Numbered from the stretch's first letter, positions 25,827 to 34,225 are shown. The stretch is 50,502 nucleotides of DNA from Natrinema salsiterrestre (GCF_029502005.1 NZ_JAMQOT010000017.1:1-50502), one strand, 5' to 3'. Made by a program: numbers and translations. Notes: generated from the letters alone by a model not told the origin.

Positions 25827-27089
25827 TTAGTTGAGGCTACATCCCCACGACGGGCTCTCGACCTGTTCGATCGTGTTGACGACCTTGTTTTCGACGGGGA
25901 CTTCCCCATCGCTTTCGACGACCTCTCGGACGTGGAGATCCTGAATCGGTTCGTGGGTCTCGGGATCGAACCGGAATTTCCCGCGCGGACTCTCGAGTTC
26001 CATCCCGCTGAGCGCGTTCGCCATCTCGTCCGGGTCCGAGCCGCCGGCTTCCTCGACGGCGGCAGCGAACGCCTGTGCGGAGTCGTACCCCTGGCAGGCG
26101 TAGACGTTGGCCGAGCTATCGTACGCGTCGGTGTAGGCCGAGACGAACTGCTGGTTTCGTTCGGCTTCCCGAGTCGGGGTGTAATGAAGGAGTGAATACA
26201 TCCCCATCGCCGCTTCACCCTGTGCGGGAAGCGTATCCTCCGACAGCAGGAATCCGCTTCCGGTCTGGGTCATTTCTTCGTTGAGGCCGTAGTCGGTGAA
26301 AGCCGTGACGTAATTGACGGCATCGCTCCCCGCGAAGAACGAAAACACCGCATCCGCACCGCTGTTTTCGATCTCCGTGAGATACGACGAGTAATCGTCG
26401 GTTCCCAACGGTGCGCCGACTTCCCCGACGACCTCGCCGCCCGCCTCCTCGAACGCCTCCGAGAAGAAATTCTTCGAATTCTGCCCGAACGCGTAATCCG
26501 CGTACGCCAGACAGACGTTGTCTGCGACGTTGTTGTAAACCCACTCCGCCAGCGGCGCGCTCGTCTGCCAGTCGTTGAACGACGTTCTGAAGTGATAGTT
26601 CAGGCAGCCCTGCTCCGTCACGCGATAGTCGCCGGCGTTCGCGTTCAGCCAGATCGCGCTCGATTCGTTCTTGATGGTATCCATCATCGCCATCGCGACG
26701 GCGCTCGAGACCGGCCCGACGATCGCGTCCGCCTGCTCTTCGACCAGCAACTCGCGCGTTACGGAGACGCCGCGATTGGTGTCCGCCTCCGTGTCGCGCT
26801 CGACGGTCTCGACTTCCTCGCCGTTTATTTCGCCGTCGTTTTGCTCGAGGTACATATCGAACCCGTTGACGATGCTCTCGCCGAGCATGGCGTACGTGCC
26901 GCTAAACGGAAGTGCGAATCCGACTGTCAATCCGCTGCCACCGCCGCTGCCACCGACACAGCCGCCCAGTGCAGTCGCCGCACCCACCGCTGCACCGCTT
27001 GCCAGATATTGTCGTCTCGATACCGTCTCTATCGCGGAGCGGTCGCTTTCGCTCCGATTGCTACGCTTACCCATGGCTCTGAGAACCAT
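25827..27089 (-). CDS. livK: Tat-exported lipoprotein substrate-binding protein of the Liv transporter
   Basis: 420 residues. The N-terminus has a twin-arginine signal (SRRQYLASGAAVGAATALGGC) with lipobox Cys and a GGSGGG linker, typical of haloarchaeal extracellular lipoproteins. The mature part is a type I periplasmic-binding fold (LTVGFALPFSGTYAMLGESIVNGFDMYL; DAIVGPVSSAVAMAM; YADYAFGQNSKNFF). Start: an ATG at 27089 lies about 27 bp from the TATA box and would be leaderless; another ATG at 27074 is possible. It captures the ligand outside the cell for LivHMGF. It is divergent from the CoA-transferase-like pair, so transport and CoA chemistry may be co-regulated. Confidence 0.9.
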   Translation of the reverse strand: MVLRAMGKRSNRSESDRSAIETVSRRQYLASGAAVGAATALGGCVGGSGGGSGLTVGFALPFSGTYAMLGESIVNGFDMYLEQNDGEINGEEVETVERDTEADTNRGVSVTRELLVEEQADAIVGPVSSAVAMAMMDTIKNESSAIWLNANAGDYRVTEQGCLNYHFRTSFNDWQTSAPLAEWVYNNVADNVCLAYADYAFGQNSKNFFSEAFEEAGGEVVGEVGAPLGTDDYSSYLTEIENSGADAVFSFFAGSDAVNYVTAFTDYGLNEEMTQTGSGFLLSEDTLPAQGEAAMGMYSLLHYTPTREAERNQQFVSAYTDAYDSSANVYACQGYDSAQAFAAAVEEAGGSDPDEMANALSGMELESPRGKFRFDPETHEPIQDLHVREVVESDGEVPVENKVVNTIEQVESPSWGCSLN

Positions 27090-27107
27090 ACACTTCCGTG
27101 TGATCGT

Positions 27108-27120
27108 ATCATATATATAA
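27108..27120 (-). promoter_or_regulatory. TATA box for the transporter operon
   Basis: On the minus strand TTTATATATATG is centred about 27 bp before the ATG at 27089, a leaderless arrangement. Confidence 0.55.
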
Positions 27121-27170
27121 ATTCCGGTCATATGAACGGGAGACGTATCGGGTTCTCCACTACCGCAACC

Positions 27171-27180
27171 ACTATTTATA
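27171..27180 (+). promoter_or_regulatory. TATA box for the CoA-transferase-like pair
   Basis: ATTTATATAT is centred about 30 bp before the ATG at 27207. It faces away from the transporter promoter, leaving about 50 bp between the two TATA boxes for a shared operator. Confidence 0.55.
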
Positions 27181-27206
27181 TATTAGCTGTCAGTATTCGG
27201 TAACAC

Positions 27207-28100
27207 ATGGCAGCGAGCAGAGAACCACTAGACGTTGCAGTCTCCCGTATCGACGCTGGAAGTACGGTCGCCGCCGGACTCGCGCTGGAGCACTCAATCC
27301 CGTTTGCCGTGGGGCACGAATTGCTTCGCCAAGGCGTCAACGATCTGTCCGTGATCGGCCCGATCAGCGATTTGCTCTTCGATCAACTGATCGGCGATGG
27401 GGCGGTGTCCGAAGTCCGTGCGGCATGGGTCGGAAACGTCAGCGCCGGAACCGGGTATCGGTTCAGAGACGCGGTCGAATCCGGGGAGGTAACAGTCGAA
27501 AATCACTCCAATTTCAGTATCGCGCTCGCACTCGAGGCCGGCGCGATGGGCGTCCCGTACCTACCCACGCGCTCTCTCCTCGGGAGCGATATCTTCGAGC
27601 AGAGCGACCAGTTCGTCGAGACCGCCGATCCGTTCGAAGGGGAACAAATTGCACTCGTCCCCGCCATCGAACCGGATTGGGCGATCGTACACGCCCAGCG
27701 GGCTAGCCCGCACGGCGACGTCCACCTGTGGGGCAATACCGGGATCGTCGAGCCGGCGGTCGGTGCGGCCGAGAACGTCCTAGTCACCGCCGAGGAGATC
27801 GTCGATCCGGATGTGATCAAGAGCGACCCGAGCAGAGTCGCGATCACTCGCGAGCAGGTCACGAGCGTCGTCGAATGCCCGTTCGGTGCACATCCGTCAC
27901 CGGTTGCCGGCCACTACAATCGAGACAACGAATATTATCTCCGGTACAACCGACAAACGGAGACCGAGAGCGGGTTCGAGGACTGGGCCAGCAAGTGGGT
28001 GTACGGCGTCGCCGACCGCGACGAGTACGCGACGCTCGTCGACGCGGACCTCGAGATAACCAGCCCGACCGTCGCTGCGGAGGTCCAGTATGGCCAGTGA
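27207..28100 (+). CDS. Family I CoA-transferase alpha subunit (GctA/IpdA-like)
   Basis: 297 residues with the GctA-type alpha/beta fold: DAGSTVAAGLALEHSIPFAV, the segment VENHSNFSIALALEAGAMGVPYLPTRSLLGSDI, and HPSPVAGHYNRDNEYYLRY near the C-terminus. GctAB transfers CoA between acids; close relatives IpdAB of actinobacterial steroid degradation instead hydrolyse a ring in a CoA thioester. The GAHPS...Y.RDN..Y pattern reminds me more of IpdA, but this is from memory. It overlaps the beta-subunit gene by 11 bp. Likely roles: activating an acid imported by the neighbouring transporter, or ring opening. Confidence 0.82.
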   Translation: MAASREPLDVAVSRIDAGSTVAAGLALEHSIPFAVGHELLRQGVNDLSVIGPISDLLFDQLIGDGAVSEVRAAWVGNVSAGTGYRFRDAVESGEVTVENHSNFSIALALEAGAMGVPYLPTRSLLGSDIFEQSDQFVETADPFEGEQIALVPAIEPDWAIVHAQRASPHGDVHLWGNTGIVEPAVGAAENVLVTAEEIVDPDVIKSDPSRVAITREQVTSVVECPFGAHPSPVAGHYNRDNEYYLRYNRQTETESGFEDWASKWVYGVADRDEYATLVDADLEITSPTVAAEVQYGQ

Positions 28101-28863
28101 TCGATACACGGACCGCGAGCTGATGGTCACCACCGCCGCACGGGAGATCGAAGACGGTGATACCGCGTTCGTCGGAATGCGGCTCCCGCTGATCGCGTTT
28201 CAGGTCGCGGTCAGTACGCATGCCCCAGATGCGATGGCGGTCTACGAGAGCGGTGTCGTTCGGGACTCCCCCGCCGACGGATTCATTCACACGATGTGTG
28301 ACCTCCCGAACCTGGATCGAGCGGTCGCGACGACCGACATGATAGACATCATGTCCAGACTCCAGCGCGGCGACATCGATGTCGGCTTCCTCGGCGGCGC
28401 CGAGGTCGATCGCTACGGAAACCTGAACACAACTCGGGTGAACGGCGAAGGCGAAGACATCCGCCTACCCGGTAGCGGCGGTGCCTGCGATATCGCGTGT
28501 ATGGCCGAACGGACCGTCTTGCTTATGCCACACGAACCGCGCCGGTTCGCCGAGGAAGTCACGTACGTGACGAGCCCCGGATACGCCGACGACGGCAACG
28601 GCCGCAACAACCATCCCGCGCCCGGCGGCGGACCGAGCGCGCTCGTCACCTCGAAGGCGACGTTCGGGTTCGACGAGCGCGGCGAACTCTACCTGCGTAG
28701 CGTACACCCCGGTGCGGACGTCACGGACGTACTCGCGGCCTTCCCGTGGGAGGTGCGGACGGCCGAGGACGTCGGCGAGGGGGTTGTAGAGACGACTCCT
28801 GAGCCGACCGACGAGGAACTCGAGTTGGTCCGAACGTTCGATCCGGACGGGTTCTGGACGTAA
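28090..28863 (+). CDS. Family I CoA-transferase beta subunit (GctB/IpdB-like)
   Basis: 257 residues with the GctB-type fold. E53 in VYESGVV is at the place of the catalytic Glu of glutaconate CoA-transferase; FLGGAEVDRYGNLNTT and LPGSGGACDIA are family motifs, the latter two also typical of IpdB. Forms a complex with the preceding gene product (11-bp overlap). If the Glu carries CoA, the pair is a transferase using e.g. succinyl- or acetyl-CoA; otherwise it may act as a ring-cleaving hydrolase. Confidence 0.82.
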   Translation: MASDRYTDRELMVTTAAREIEDGDTAFVGMRLPLIAFQVAVSTHAPDAMAVYESGVVRDSPADGFIHTMCDLPNLDRAVATTDMIDIMSRLQRGDIDVGFLGGAEVDRYGNLNTTRVNGEGEDIRLPGSGGACDIACMAERTVLLMPHEPRRFAEEVTYVTSPGYADDGNGRNNHPAPGGGPSALVTSKATFGFDERGELYLRSVHPGADVTDVLAAFPWEVRTAEDVGEGVVETTPEPTDEELELVRTFDPDGFWT

Positions 28864-28872
28864 CGTAGCAGC

Positions 28873-29320
28873 GTCACCCGTCCAATTACACTCGAAATTG
28901 CCGTTGTACGGAACATAGCCGATCGAAACGAGCCGACTGCATCCGAATCGTTTGCGACGAACGTTCTCCTGACGGATGTCTTCGGAACGCATCCGAAGAC
29001 GCTACTCGTCAGCGCACTACTCGCCAAGCCAGCGGATCCGACGATCCATTTCACAGTAAACGAACTCACGTGTCACCGGACTCGAGGAATCGACCGTCGA
29101 AACTCACGTCACGGACCTCGAATCGATTGGCGTCGTCACTGAGAGAGGCGAACTCGAGGGCGTGACGCCGGTATCGACGCCATTCGACGTCCAGCCGACG
29201 TACGCTTTGAGGATGAGTCGAAACGAGACGACGGCGACTAGTCGCCGAAACGTCCCACCTCGAAACGGCATGATTTTTATAATACCGTCAAACGAAGGAA
29301 CCGATAAGTATATGATTTAA
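28873..29320 (+). pseudogene. Frameshifted winged-helix regulator remnant
   Basis: In one frame 28915-29075 reads NEPTASESFATNVLLTDVFG ... LLVSALLAKPADPTIHFTVNELT; a +1 shift near 29072 continues TGLEESTVETHVTDLESIGVVTERGEL to a stop at 29318-29320. Together these make a typical haloarchaeal winged-helix DNA-binding domain. No start codon is seen upstream of the first part. It lies directly before the aryl-CoA ligase gene, suggesting that a former local regulator has decayed (or that a sequencing error splits it, though the missing start argues against a single error). Confidence 0.55.
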
Positions 29321-29340
29321 AGCTATGATGGAGTACCCGT

Positions 29341-30975
29341 ATGCAGGATACTATCACGGAAGAGTATCTGCCGAACGAAGAGATCGCTCCGGAGTACGTC
29401 CATTCGCTTCCGGAGCTCCATTACCCGAACCAGATCAACGTGGTCGATGAACTGGTCGACCGCCACATCCGCGAGGGCCGCGGCGACAACGTCGCAATCT
29501 ACTTCGAGGATCGGGAGATCACGTACGAAGAGTTACAGGAGAAAGTAAACCGGATGGGGAACGCGCTTCGCGACCTCGGCGTCGAGGCCGGCGATCGAGT
29601 CGTCGTCCGGTTCCCGAACCGTCCCGAGGCGATCGTCTCGTGTCTGGCCGTCCAGAAGATCGGCGGGGTCGCCCTCCCGTCGATGAAACTCCTTCGGGCG
29701 AAGGAACTCGAGTACATTATCAACAACGCCGAAGCGTCGGCCGTCGTCGTCTACGACGACCTCCTCGACGAAGTCGAGAACGCGCTGCCCGAACTGGAGA
29801 CCGTCGACGATGTCGTCGTCGCCGAACGGAACGGAGTCGATCACAGCTATCACAGTTACGACGAGCTGCTCGACGACGCCGACGATGAGCTCGAGGCTTA
29901 CGAGACCGAATGCGACGATCTCGCGTTGATGCTGTATACGAGCGGAACGACCGGGCGACCCAAGGGTGCGATTCACACCCACCGGAACGTGTTGGCTACT
30001 GCGGACTCGTACGCGCGGTACTGTCTCGACCCGACCGAAGACGACGTCTTCGGCGGCAATCCGCCGCTTCCGTTCGCGTACGGATACGGCGACCTCGTGA
30101 CGTTCCCGCTTCGGTTCGGTGCGAGTACGAGTCTCGTCGAAGACGCCGATCCCGGCGATCTCCTGGAAGCAGTCGAAAATCACGGGACTTCGATCCTCTG
30201 TTCGATCCCGACTGGATTCAACCAGATCCTTTCCCAGCATCCCGACGGATCCGACGAGTACGACGTCTCGTCGCTTCGGCTCGGACTCAGTGCGGGTGAG
30301 CCGTTGACGCCCACGACCTTTGAAAACTTCAAATCCGAATACGGAATCGACCTCCTCGACGGTATCGGGACGACGGAGATGCTGCACATCTTCATCAGTC
30401 ACCGCCACGACGAGGAGATCGATCCGAGCGCTACCGGTTATCCGGTTCCCGGATACGAGTGTAAGATCATCGATCCCGATACCGGTGAGGACCTCGAGCG
30501 CGGCGAACCGGGGCTCCTCGCGGTCCGCGGTCCGACCGGGATCGCATACTGGGACCGGCCGGAAAAGCAACTCGAGGTGAACGAGGACGGCTGGTCGGTT
30601 CCGGGCGACATCTTCGTCCAGCGCGAGGATGGTCGACTGGAGTACAAGTCACGGAGCGACGATCTCATCATCTCGAGCGGCTACAACATTCCCGGCCCCG
30701 AGGTCGAGGCAGTCCTCGAAGAACACGATTCCGTTTCCGAGGTCGCAGTCGTCGGAAGTCCGGACCATCAGCGCGGTGAAATCGTGAAAGCGTTCGTCGT
30801 GCTGAACGGTGGCGCATCCGATAACGACGAGCTCGTTACGGAGCTCCAAAATCACGTGAAGAATACTCTCGCACCGTACAAGTATCCGCGCGAAGTTGAG
30901 TTCACGGAGTCCCTCCCCCGGACTGAGACTGGCAAGATCCGTCGAACAGAACTGCGTGAACGGGAGCGACAGTAA
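29341..30975 (+). CDS. Aryl/acyl-CoA ligase (benzoate/2-aminobenzoate-CoA ligase-like), candidate phenylacetate activator
   Basis: 544 residues of the ANL adenylating family: phosphate loop YTSGTTGRPKG, GIGTTEMLHIFIS (aromatic-acid ligase-like A5 motif), hinge region YKSRSDDLIISSGYNIPGPEVE, and the C-terminal catalytic Lys in ETGKIRR. It makes an acyl-CoA from an acid, ATP and CoA. The A5 motif and length fit benzoate-CoA ligase-type enzymes better than bacterial PaaK, so the acid may be phenylacetate, benzoate or a substituted relative. It stands alone, with a decayed regulator gene upstream; a TATA-like TATATGATTTAAAG lies about 25-30 bp before the start. Confidence 0.88.
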   Translation: MQDTITEEYLPNEEIAPEYVHSLPELHYPNQINVVDELVDRHIREGRGDNVAIYFEDREITYEELQEKVNRMGNALRDLGVEAGDRVVVRFPNRPEAIVSCLAVQKIGGVALPSMKLLRAKELEYIINNAEASAVVVYDDLLDEVENALPELETVDDVVVAERNGVDHSYHSYDELLDDADDELEAYETECDDLALMLYTSGTTGRPKGAIHTHRNVLATADSYARYCLDPTEDDVFGGNPPLPFAYGYGDLVTFPLRFGASTSLVEDADPGDLLEAVENHGTSILCSIPTGFNQILSQHPDGSDEYDVSSLRLGLSAGEPLTPTTFENFKSEYGIDLLDGIGTTEMLHIFISHRHDEEIDPSATGYPVPGYECKIIDPDTGEDLERGEPGLLAVRGPTGIAYWDRPEKQLEVNEDGWSVPGDIFVQREDGRLEYKSRSDDLIISSGYNIPGPEVEAVLEEHDSVSEVAVVGSPDHQRGEIVKAFVVLNGGASDNDELVTELQNHVKNTLAPYKYPREVEFTESLPRTETGKIRRTELRERERQ

Positions 30976-31352
30976 GAACGCCTATCGAGCAGTAGATTCA
31001 CGACGCATCACCTTCGATTCCACTGGCGGTTGCTGTGGTTTACGGACGCGCGTTCTATGTCCGGACCGCATTCTGTTGGTTTTGGACGGGATTCGCGTAT
31101 CTCGATGCTGGGCACCTTATCAGGGTTGTAACGGACTAGATACGACGCCATTCTCGGCGGTCCTTATTTAATGTCGACGGAACGCGTATGCGAATAACGT
31201 ATACATTATACGTATTCGGGGTTGCATCAGTATATCCTCGCAGACGACGATCGTGCTTGAAACCGATTGAGGATTACAGAAGTACGAGTGTAAATAGAAT
31301 GGATCGCTACTCGCTCTATGAGAATGCCAATGGCGGAATCACTCCCAGGAAT

Positions 31353-31374
31353 TTTACATAGGTACTTATGTAAA
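31353..31374. promoter_or_regulatory. Palindrome TTTACATA-N6-TATGTAAA
   Basis: Perfect 8-bp inverted repeat with a 6-bp spacer, 28 bp from a second palindrome; no adjacent gene starts here. Confidence 0.4.
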
Positions 31375-31401
31375 TACACGGCCGATTCTTGTTCTCTGGA
31401 C

Positions 31402-31420
31402 GTATACGCTGAGCGTATAC
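31402..31420. promoter_or_regulatory. Palindrome GTATACGC-N3-GCGTATAC
   Basis: Perfect 8-bp inverted repeat with a 3-bp spacer. The same layout, with one imperfect arm, recurs at 32618-32636 just upstream of the paaA TATA box, which suggests one regulator binding both. Confidence 0.5.
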
Positions 31421-31557
31421 ACAAGAGGGTGCAGCAACGATCGAATGGCTCGCGGACTCTAGTTCCAAGCGGATATTCTTCCGCTATCCGTGACCAAACG
31501 GTCACGAATTGTCAACACTGGCAGAAAAAGACGTCCGAACCGAGCGATCGCACTAAT

Positions 31558-31842
31558 TCACGGACTTTCGTCCGTTCGGATACGGAGGTCCGATCGAGGC
31601 TTAGCGATGCAGGTCAACGCGTACCCTTCCTCTTTTTCGCTATCGGAGAGGAACATCCCCTCCGTCTGCTCGACGACGCCTTCCTCGACGATCATGCTAC
31701 AGCATACTCCACAGACCCCCATCCGACATTGGTAGGGCGGTGTGAGTCCAGCCTCTTCCGCTGCCTCGAGGATCGGCTTATTGGCCGGCACTTCGATCGT
31801 CTGTTCCTCGTCGACGAATTCGACAGTGTAGCTCTCGACCAT
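31558..31842 (-). CDS. Plant-type [2Fe-2S] ferredoxin, candidate electron donor to PaaABC (PaaE substitute)
   Basis: 94 residues with ligands C39, C44, C47 and C78 in the CxxxxCxxC...C arrangement of plant-type ferredoxins (PYQCRMGVCGVCC ... TCIA). In bacteria PaaE is a reductase carrying a flavin/NADPH module plus such a ferredoxin domain; here only the ferredoxin exists as a free protein, and no flavin module is seen nearby. It follows a GNAT gene in a two-gene minus-strand operon that is divergent from paaA. An unlinked ferredoxin reductase must reduce it. Confidence 0.88.
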   Translation of the reverse strand: MVESYTVEFVDEEQTIEVPANKPILEAAEEAGLTPPYQCRMGVCGVCCSMIVEEGVVEQTEGMFLSDSEKEEGYALTCIAKPRSDLRIRTDESP

Positions 31843-31845
31843 TGC

Positions 31846-32343
31846 TCACTGCTCCCGACCGACCGACCGTTCGAAGACGTGTTCGACCGGTTCGAAGTCG
31901 TTCGATTCGTAGAATGCTTCTGAGGACTCGTCGCCGTGGATAACATCGACTCGGTAGAAGTCGATGTCCTTCGGCGACGAGGTGAACCATTCGTGGACTT
32001 CGTCCAGCAACGCAGCACCGACACCGTTGCCCCGGTGCTCTTCGGCGACGAAGTGGCCGTTAATATAGCCGTGATCCTGAAGACGGAAAATGGGATGATT
32101 GCCCATGATACGCGCCTCGAGAACGCCGACGAGTTCGCCGGACTCCTCGTGCTCCGCGACGATGACGGTCCCGTATTTCGAATCGAGCAGCTGATTCTCG
32201 AAGTACTGAAGCCACCGATCGTCGGCGCTTTCCTTGTGTTCGTACCGATCGTCGTGTTTCGAGAGGTGACTCGTGAATCCGTGCCACAGCTCCAGCAATT
32301 CCGTACCATCGTCTAGGGTCGCCTGTCGTATCTCGTACGCCAT
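31846..32343 (-). CDS. GNAT N-acetyltransferase
   Basis: 165 residues with the GNAT fold: IRQATLDDGTELLELW, the acetyl-CoA loop HRGNGVGAALLDEVHEW (Q/RxxGxG/A type), and YESNDFEPVEHVFER at the C-terminus. It lies 3 bp upstream of the ferredoxin gene and divergent from paaA. It might acetylate a pathway enzyme or detoxify an aromatic amine; neither can be told from sequence. Confidence 0.8.
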   Translation of the reverse strand: MAYEIRQATLDDGTELLELWHGFTSHLSKHDDRYEHKESADDRWLQYFENQLLDSKYGTVIVAEHEESGELVGVLEARIMGNHPIFRLQDHGYINGHFVAEEHRGNGVGAALLDEVHEWFTSSPKDIDFYRVDVIHGDESSEAFYESNDFEPVEHVFERSVGREQ

Positions 32344-32617
32344 GCACTACAGTCAGAGTTGGACTACCAAAAAATGCGGTGGTAAGTCGAGTAGATTTGT
32401 CAATAACACCCACGCGATCGGCTCGACGATTCGGTCGTAATCGCAGAATGGGCTCGCCACGCGCGATACGGATCGGATAGCCGGCGCGATCAATTGACGG
32501 TCTCGACACGCCTTCGTCCGTCTGCGTTTCGCTATCGGTCCCGATTGTCAGCGGAATCGCACTCACCGTACCATAGTCGTTCGATGCGGTCACGAAATAA
32601 TTGATCAATCGAGGAGT

Positions 32618-32636
32618 AGATACACGAAGCGTATAC
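32618..32636. promoter_or_regulatory. Candidate operator of the paa operon
   Basis: AGATACAC-GAA-GCGTATAC: one arm is identical to, and the other two thirds like, the perfect palindrome at 31402-31420, with the same 3-bp spacer. It ends about 9 bp upstream of the TATA element, where an activator or repressor would sit in archaea. No PaaR-like regulator was seen in the window. Confidence 0.5.
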
Positions 32637-32642
32637 AGAAAA

Positions 32643-32651
32643 CAATTATAA
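32643..32651 (+). promoter_or_regulatory. TATA box of the paa operon
   Basis: CAATTATAA lies about 40 bp before the paaA ATG, which leaves a leader of roughly 15 nt that contains GGAAG. Confidence 0.45.
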
Positions 32652-32688
32652 CCTTGGAGTAGGAAGGTACTATTGGAAGATCAGAGCT

Positions 32689-33609
32689 ATGCCAACAGAG
32701 AAGCAATTCAAGAAAGAGCTGCAGAACGGTCGAATGATCGAATCAACCGAAGAGATGACTGATGGATACAAGAAGGCGCTCAAACAGATCCTGATAGTCT
32801 CAGGCGACACCGAGCTGATGAGCGCACCCGCGTACTACGACCAGTCGCTCAACGCCCCGTCGCTCGACGCACGTGCATCGTGTATCAGCGTCATTCAGGA
32901 CGAACTCGGTCACGGTCACATCGCTTACCGACTGCTCGAGGACCTCGGTGAAGATCGCGAGGAACTCATTTACGAGCGCGAACCACACGAGTTCCGCAAT
33001 ACCTACGGCTTCGACCAGCACATCGATAACTTCGCGGAGCTCGTGACGGCTCACGGTATGTTCGATCGGGCGGGGATCGTTCTGCTCAGCGACATTCATG
33101 AGAACACCTCCTACGCGCCGTGGAAGCGCGCGCTCACGAAAGTGAGCAAGGAGGAACAGTTCCACCTCCGTCACGGCGAGACGTGGATGCGCCGACTCGC
33201 GAACAACAGCGAGAAGACCAAACGGCAGCTCCAGGAAGCGGTCGACTGGATGTTCCCGATGGGCGTCGAGTGGTTCGGGATGCCCGACGACAAAAAGAAA
33301 CACGACGACCAGCTCGAGTATCGCATCAAGGGCAAGTCCAACGACGAACTCCGACAGGACTGGCTCTCCCGTGCGCTACCGCTCATGAACGAGCTCGATC
33401 TCGATGTCCCCGCTCACTATGACGAGGACAGCGACGAGTACGTCCTCGACTACGACATGCCTGTCGCGTTCGACGAGGACAACAAGGAATGGCGATTCGA
33501 CGAATCGATCTCGTGGTCGGATGTCATGGACCGATGGCGGTCTCGCGGCCCGGCCAACGAGAAATACGTCAATCTGATCCAGTCCGGCAAAGTCGACGTC
33601 GAGGTCTAA
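32689..33609 (+). CDS. paaA: Phenylacetyl-CoA 1,2-epoxidase catalytic subunit PaaA
   Basis: 306 residues, the length of bacterial PaaA. The diiron four-helix-bundle ligands are recognisable: E42 (GDTELMS), E72 and H75 (QDELGHGH), E156 and H159 (KEEQFHLRHGE). PaaA inserts one oxygen atom from O2 into the aromatic ring of phenylacetyl-CoA, giving the 1,2-epoxide. It heads a tightly packed five-gene operon (paaA, paaD N-part, paaB, paaC, paaD zinc ribbon). Substrate could also be another aryl-CoA. The presence of an O2-dependent enzyme shows the route is aerobic. Confidence 0.93.
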   Translation: MPTEKQFKKELQNGRMIESTEEMTDGYKKALKQILIVSGDTELMSAPAYYDQSLNAPSLDARASCISVIQDELGHGHIAYRLLEDLGEDREELIYEREPHEFRNTYGFDQHIDNFAELVTAHGMFDRAGIVLLSDIHENTSYAPWKRALTKVSKEEQFHLRHGETWMRRLANNSEKTKRQLQEAVDWMFPMGVEWFGMPDDKKKHDDQLEYRIKGKSNDELRQDWLSRALPLMNELDLDVPAHYDEDSDEYVLDYDMPVAFDEDNKEWRFDESISWSDVMDRWRSRGPANEKYVNLIQSGKVDVEV

Positions 33610-33610
33610 G

Positions 33611-34006
33611 ATGTCGAGTGCACGCTCGGAGCGCAACGGACCGGCGGACACCTCGCTGAGCAGTGAGTTCGTCGAGGAACGTCGAGCCGACGCATCGCCG
33701 TTCGAACAACGACTGTGGGACGTCCTCGACGAGATTCCGGACCCACACATCCCGGTTAGCCTCGTTGAAATGGCGATGGTCTACGACGTCACCGAAGACG
33801 ACGGTCACGTCTCCGTCGAGATGACGTTCCCCTGTATGGGCTGTCCGGCTTACGACATGATCCACAACGACATCGAGAGCTGCCTGGCAGTGATCGACGG
33901 CGTCGATGACGTCGACGTCGACGTCGTCTGGGATCCCGTCTGGTCGAAGGAGTTGCTCACCCAGGAAGTCCGTGACAAGATGAACGAGTCCGGCATCAGC
34001 CTCTAA
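33611..34006 (+). CDS. paaD: PaaD, N-terminal MIP18/DUF59 part only
   Basis: 131 residues of the MIP18/DUF59 family, which helps to insert iron or iron-sulfur centres into target proteins. The motif FPCMGCPAYDMI (C75, C78) matches the SGCPA-type loop of PaaD, and DPHIPVSLVEMAMVYDV is the family start. Bacterial PaaD is about 165 residues and ends with a four-Cys zinc ribbon; this protein stops before it. The missing ribbon is found as a separate gene at the end of the operon (34988). It begins 2 bp after paaA. Confidence 0.88.
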   Translation: MSSARSERNGPADTSLSSEFVEERRADASPFEQRLWDVLDEIPDPHIPVSLVEMAMVYDVTEDDGHVSVEMTFPCMGCPAYDMIHNDIESCLAVIDGVDDVDVDVVWDPVWSKELLTQEVRDKMNESGISL

Positions 34007-34012
34007 CCACTC

Positions 34013-34225
34013 ATGAAATACGAAGTATTCGCACGAATCAACCAAGGTGACGATACGATACATATCGGTAACGTCACCGCGAAATCGGATCGGCTAGCAA
34101 AGATGTACGCACACAACACGTTCGACGAAGAGGATTGGGATCGGCTCGTCGTCGTCCGGGAAGACGACGTCCTGGAAGTGACCGACGGGTCGAAACCAGA
34201 ACTCGAGGTGGCGACCAATGAGTGA
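34013..34225 (+). CDS. paaB: Phenylacetyl-CoA epoxidase subunit PaaB
   Basis: 70 residues, shorter than the roughly 95 of bacterial PaaB but with the same pattern: YEVFARINQGDDTIHIGNVTA, then LAKMYAHNTFDEEDWDRLVVVREDDV. PaaB is a small subunit needed to assemble the active PaaABC oligomer. The start of paaC lies 8 bp inside its end. Confidence 0.88.
   Translation: MKYEVFARINQGDDTIHIGNVTAKSDRLAKMYAHNTFDEEDWDRLVVVREDDVLEVTDGSKPELEVATNE

Larger units (their letters stand above)
30976..31557. other. Intergenic region with orphan operator-like palindromes
   Basis: About 580 bp between two convergent genes, lacking any believable gene. It contains two strong palindromes (31353-31374 and 31402-31420), the repeat CGTATA-CAT-TATACG (around 31198-31213) and a hairpin CGTGACC-AAAC-GGTCACG (31489-31506). 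This density of operator-like sites with no promoter-proximal gene suggests a deleted gene or a regulatory RNA start. Confidence 0.45.
32344..32688. other. Divergent control region between GNAT-ferredoxin and paa operons
   Basis: About 345 bp without a clear gene; a minus-strand frame ending the leader (starting near 32608) has no recognisable family. It holds the paaA promoter and operator listed separately. Confidence 0.4.

Noticed and set aside
29341-30975. Naming the ligase paaK
   Set aside because: Its motifs resemble benzoate/2-aminobenzoate-CoA ligases more than the bacterial PaaK family, so the gene symbol would overstate the evidence.
31227-31505. Minus-strand 92-codon frame in the spacer beside the ferredoxin gene
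   Set aside because: Not acidic like haloarchaeal proteins, no motif, and it runs through palindromes that look regulatory.
32344-32608. Minus-strand frame reading INYFVTASNDYGTVSAIPLT near the paaA promoter
   Set aside because: The beginning looks protein-like, but the frame quickly turns Arg-rich and continues antisense through the GNAT gene; no family could be named.
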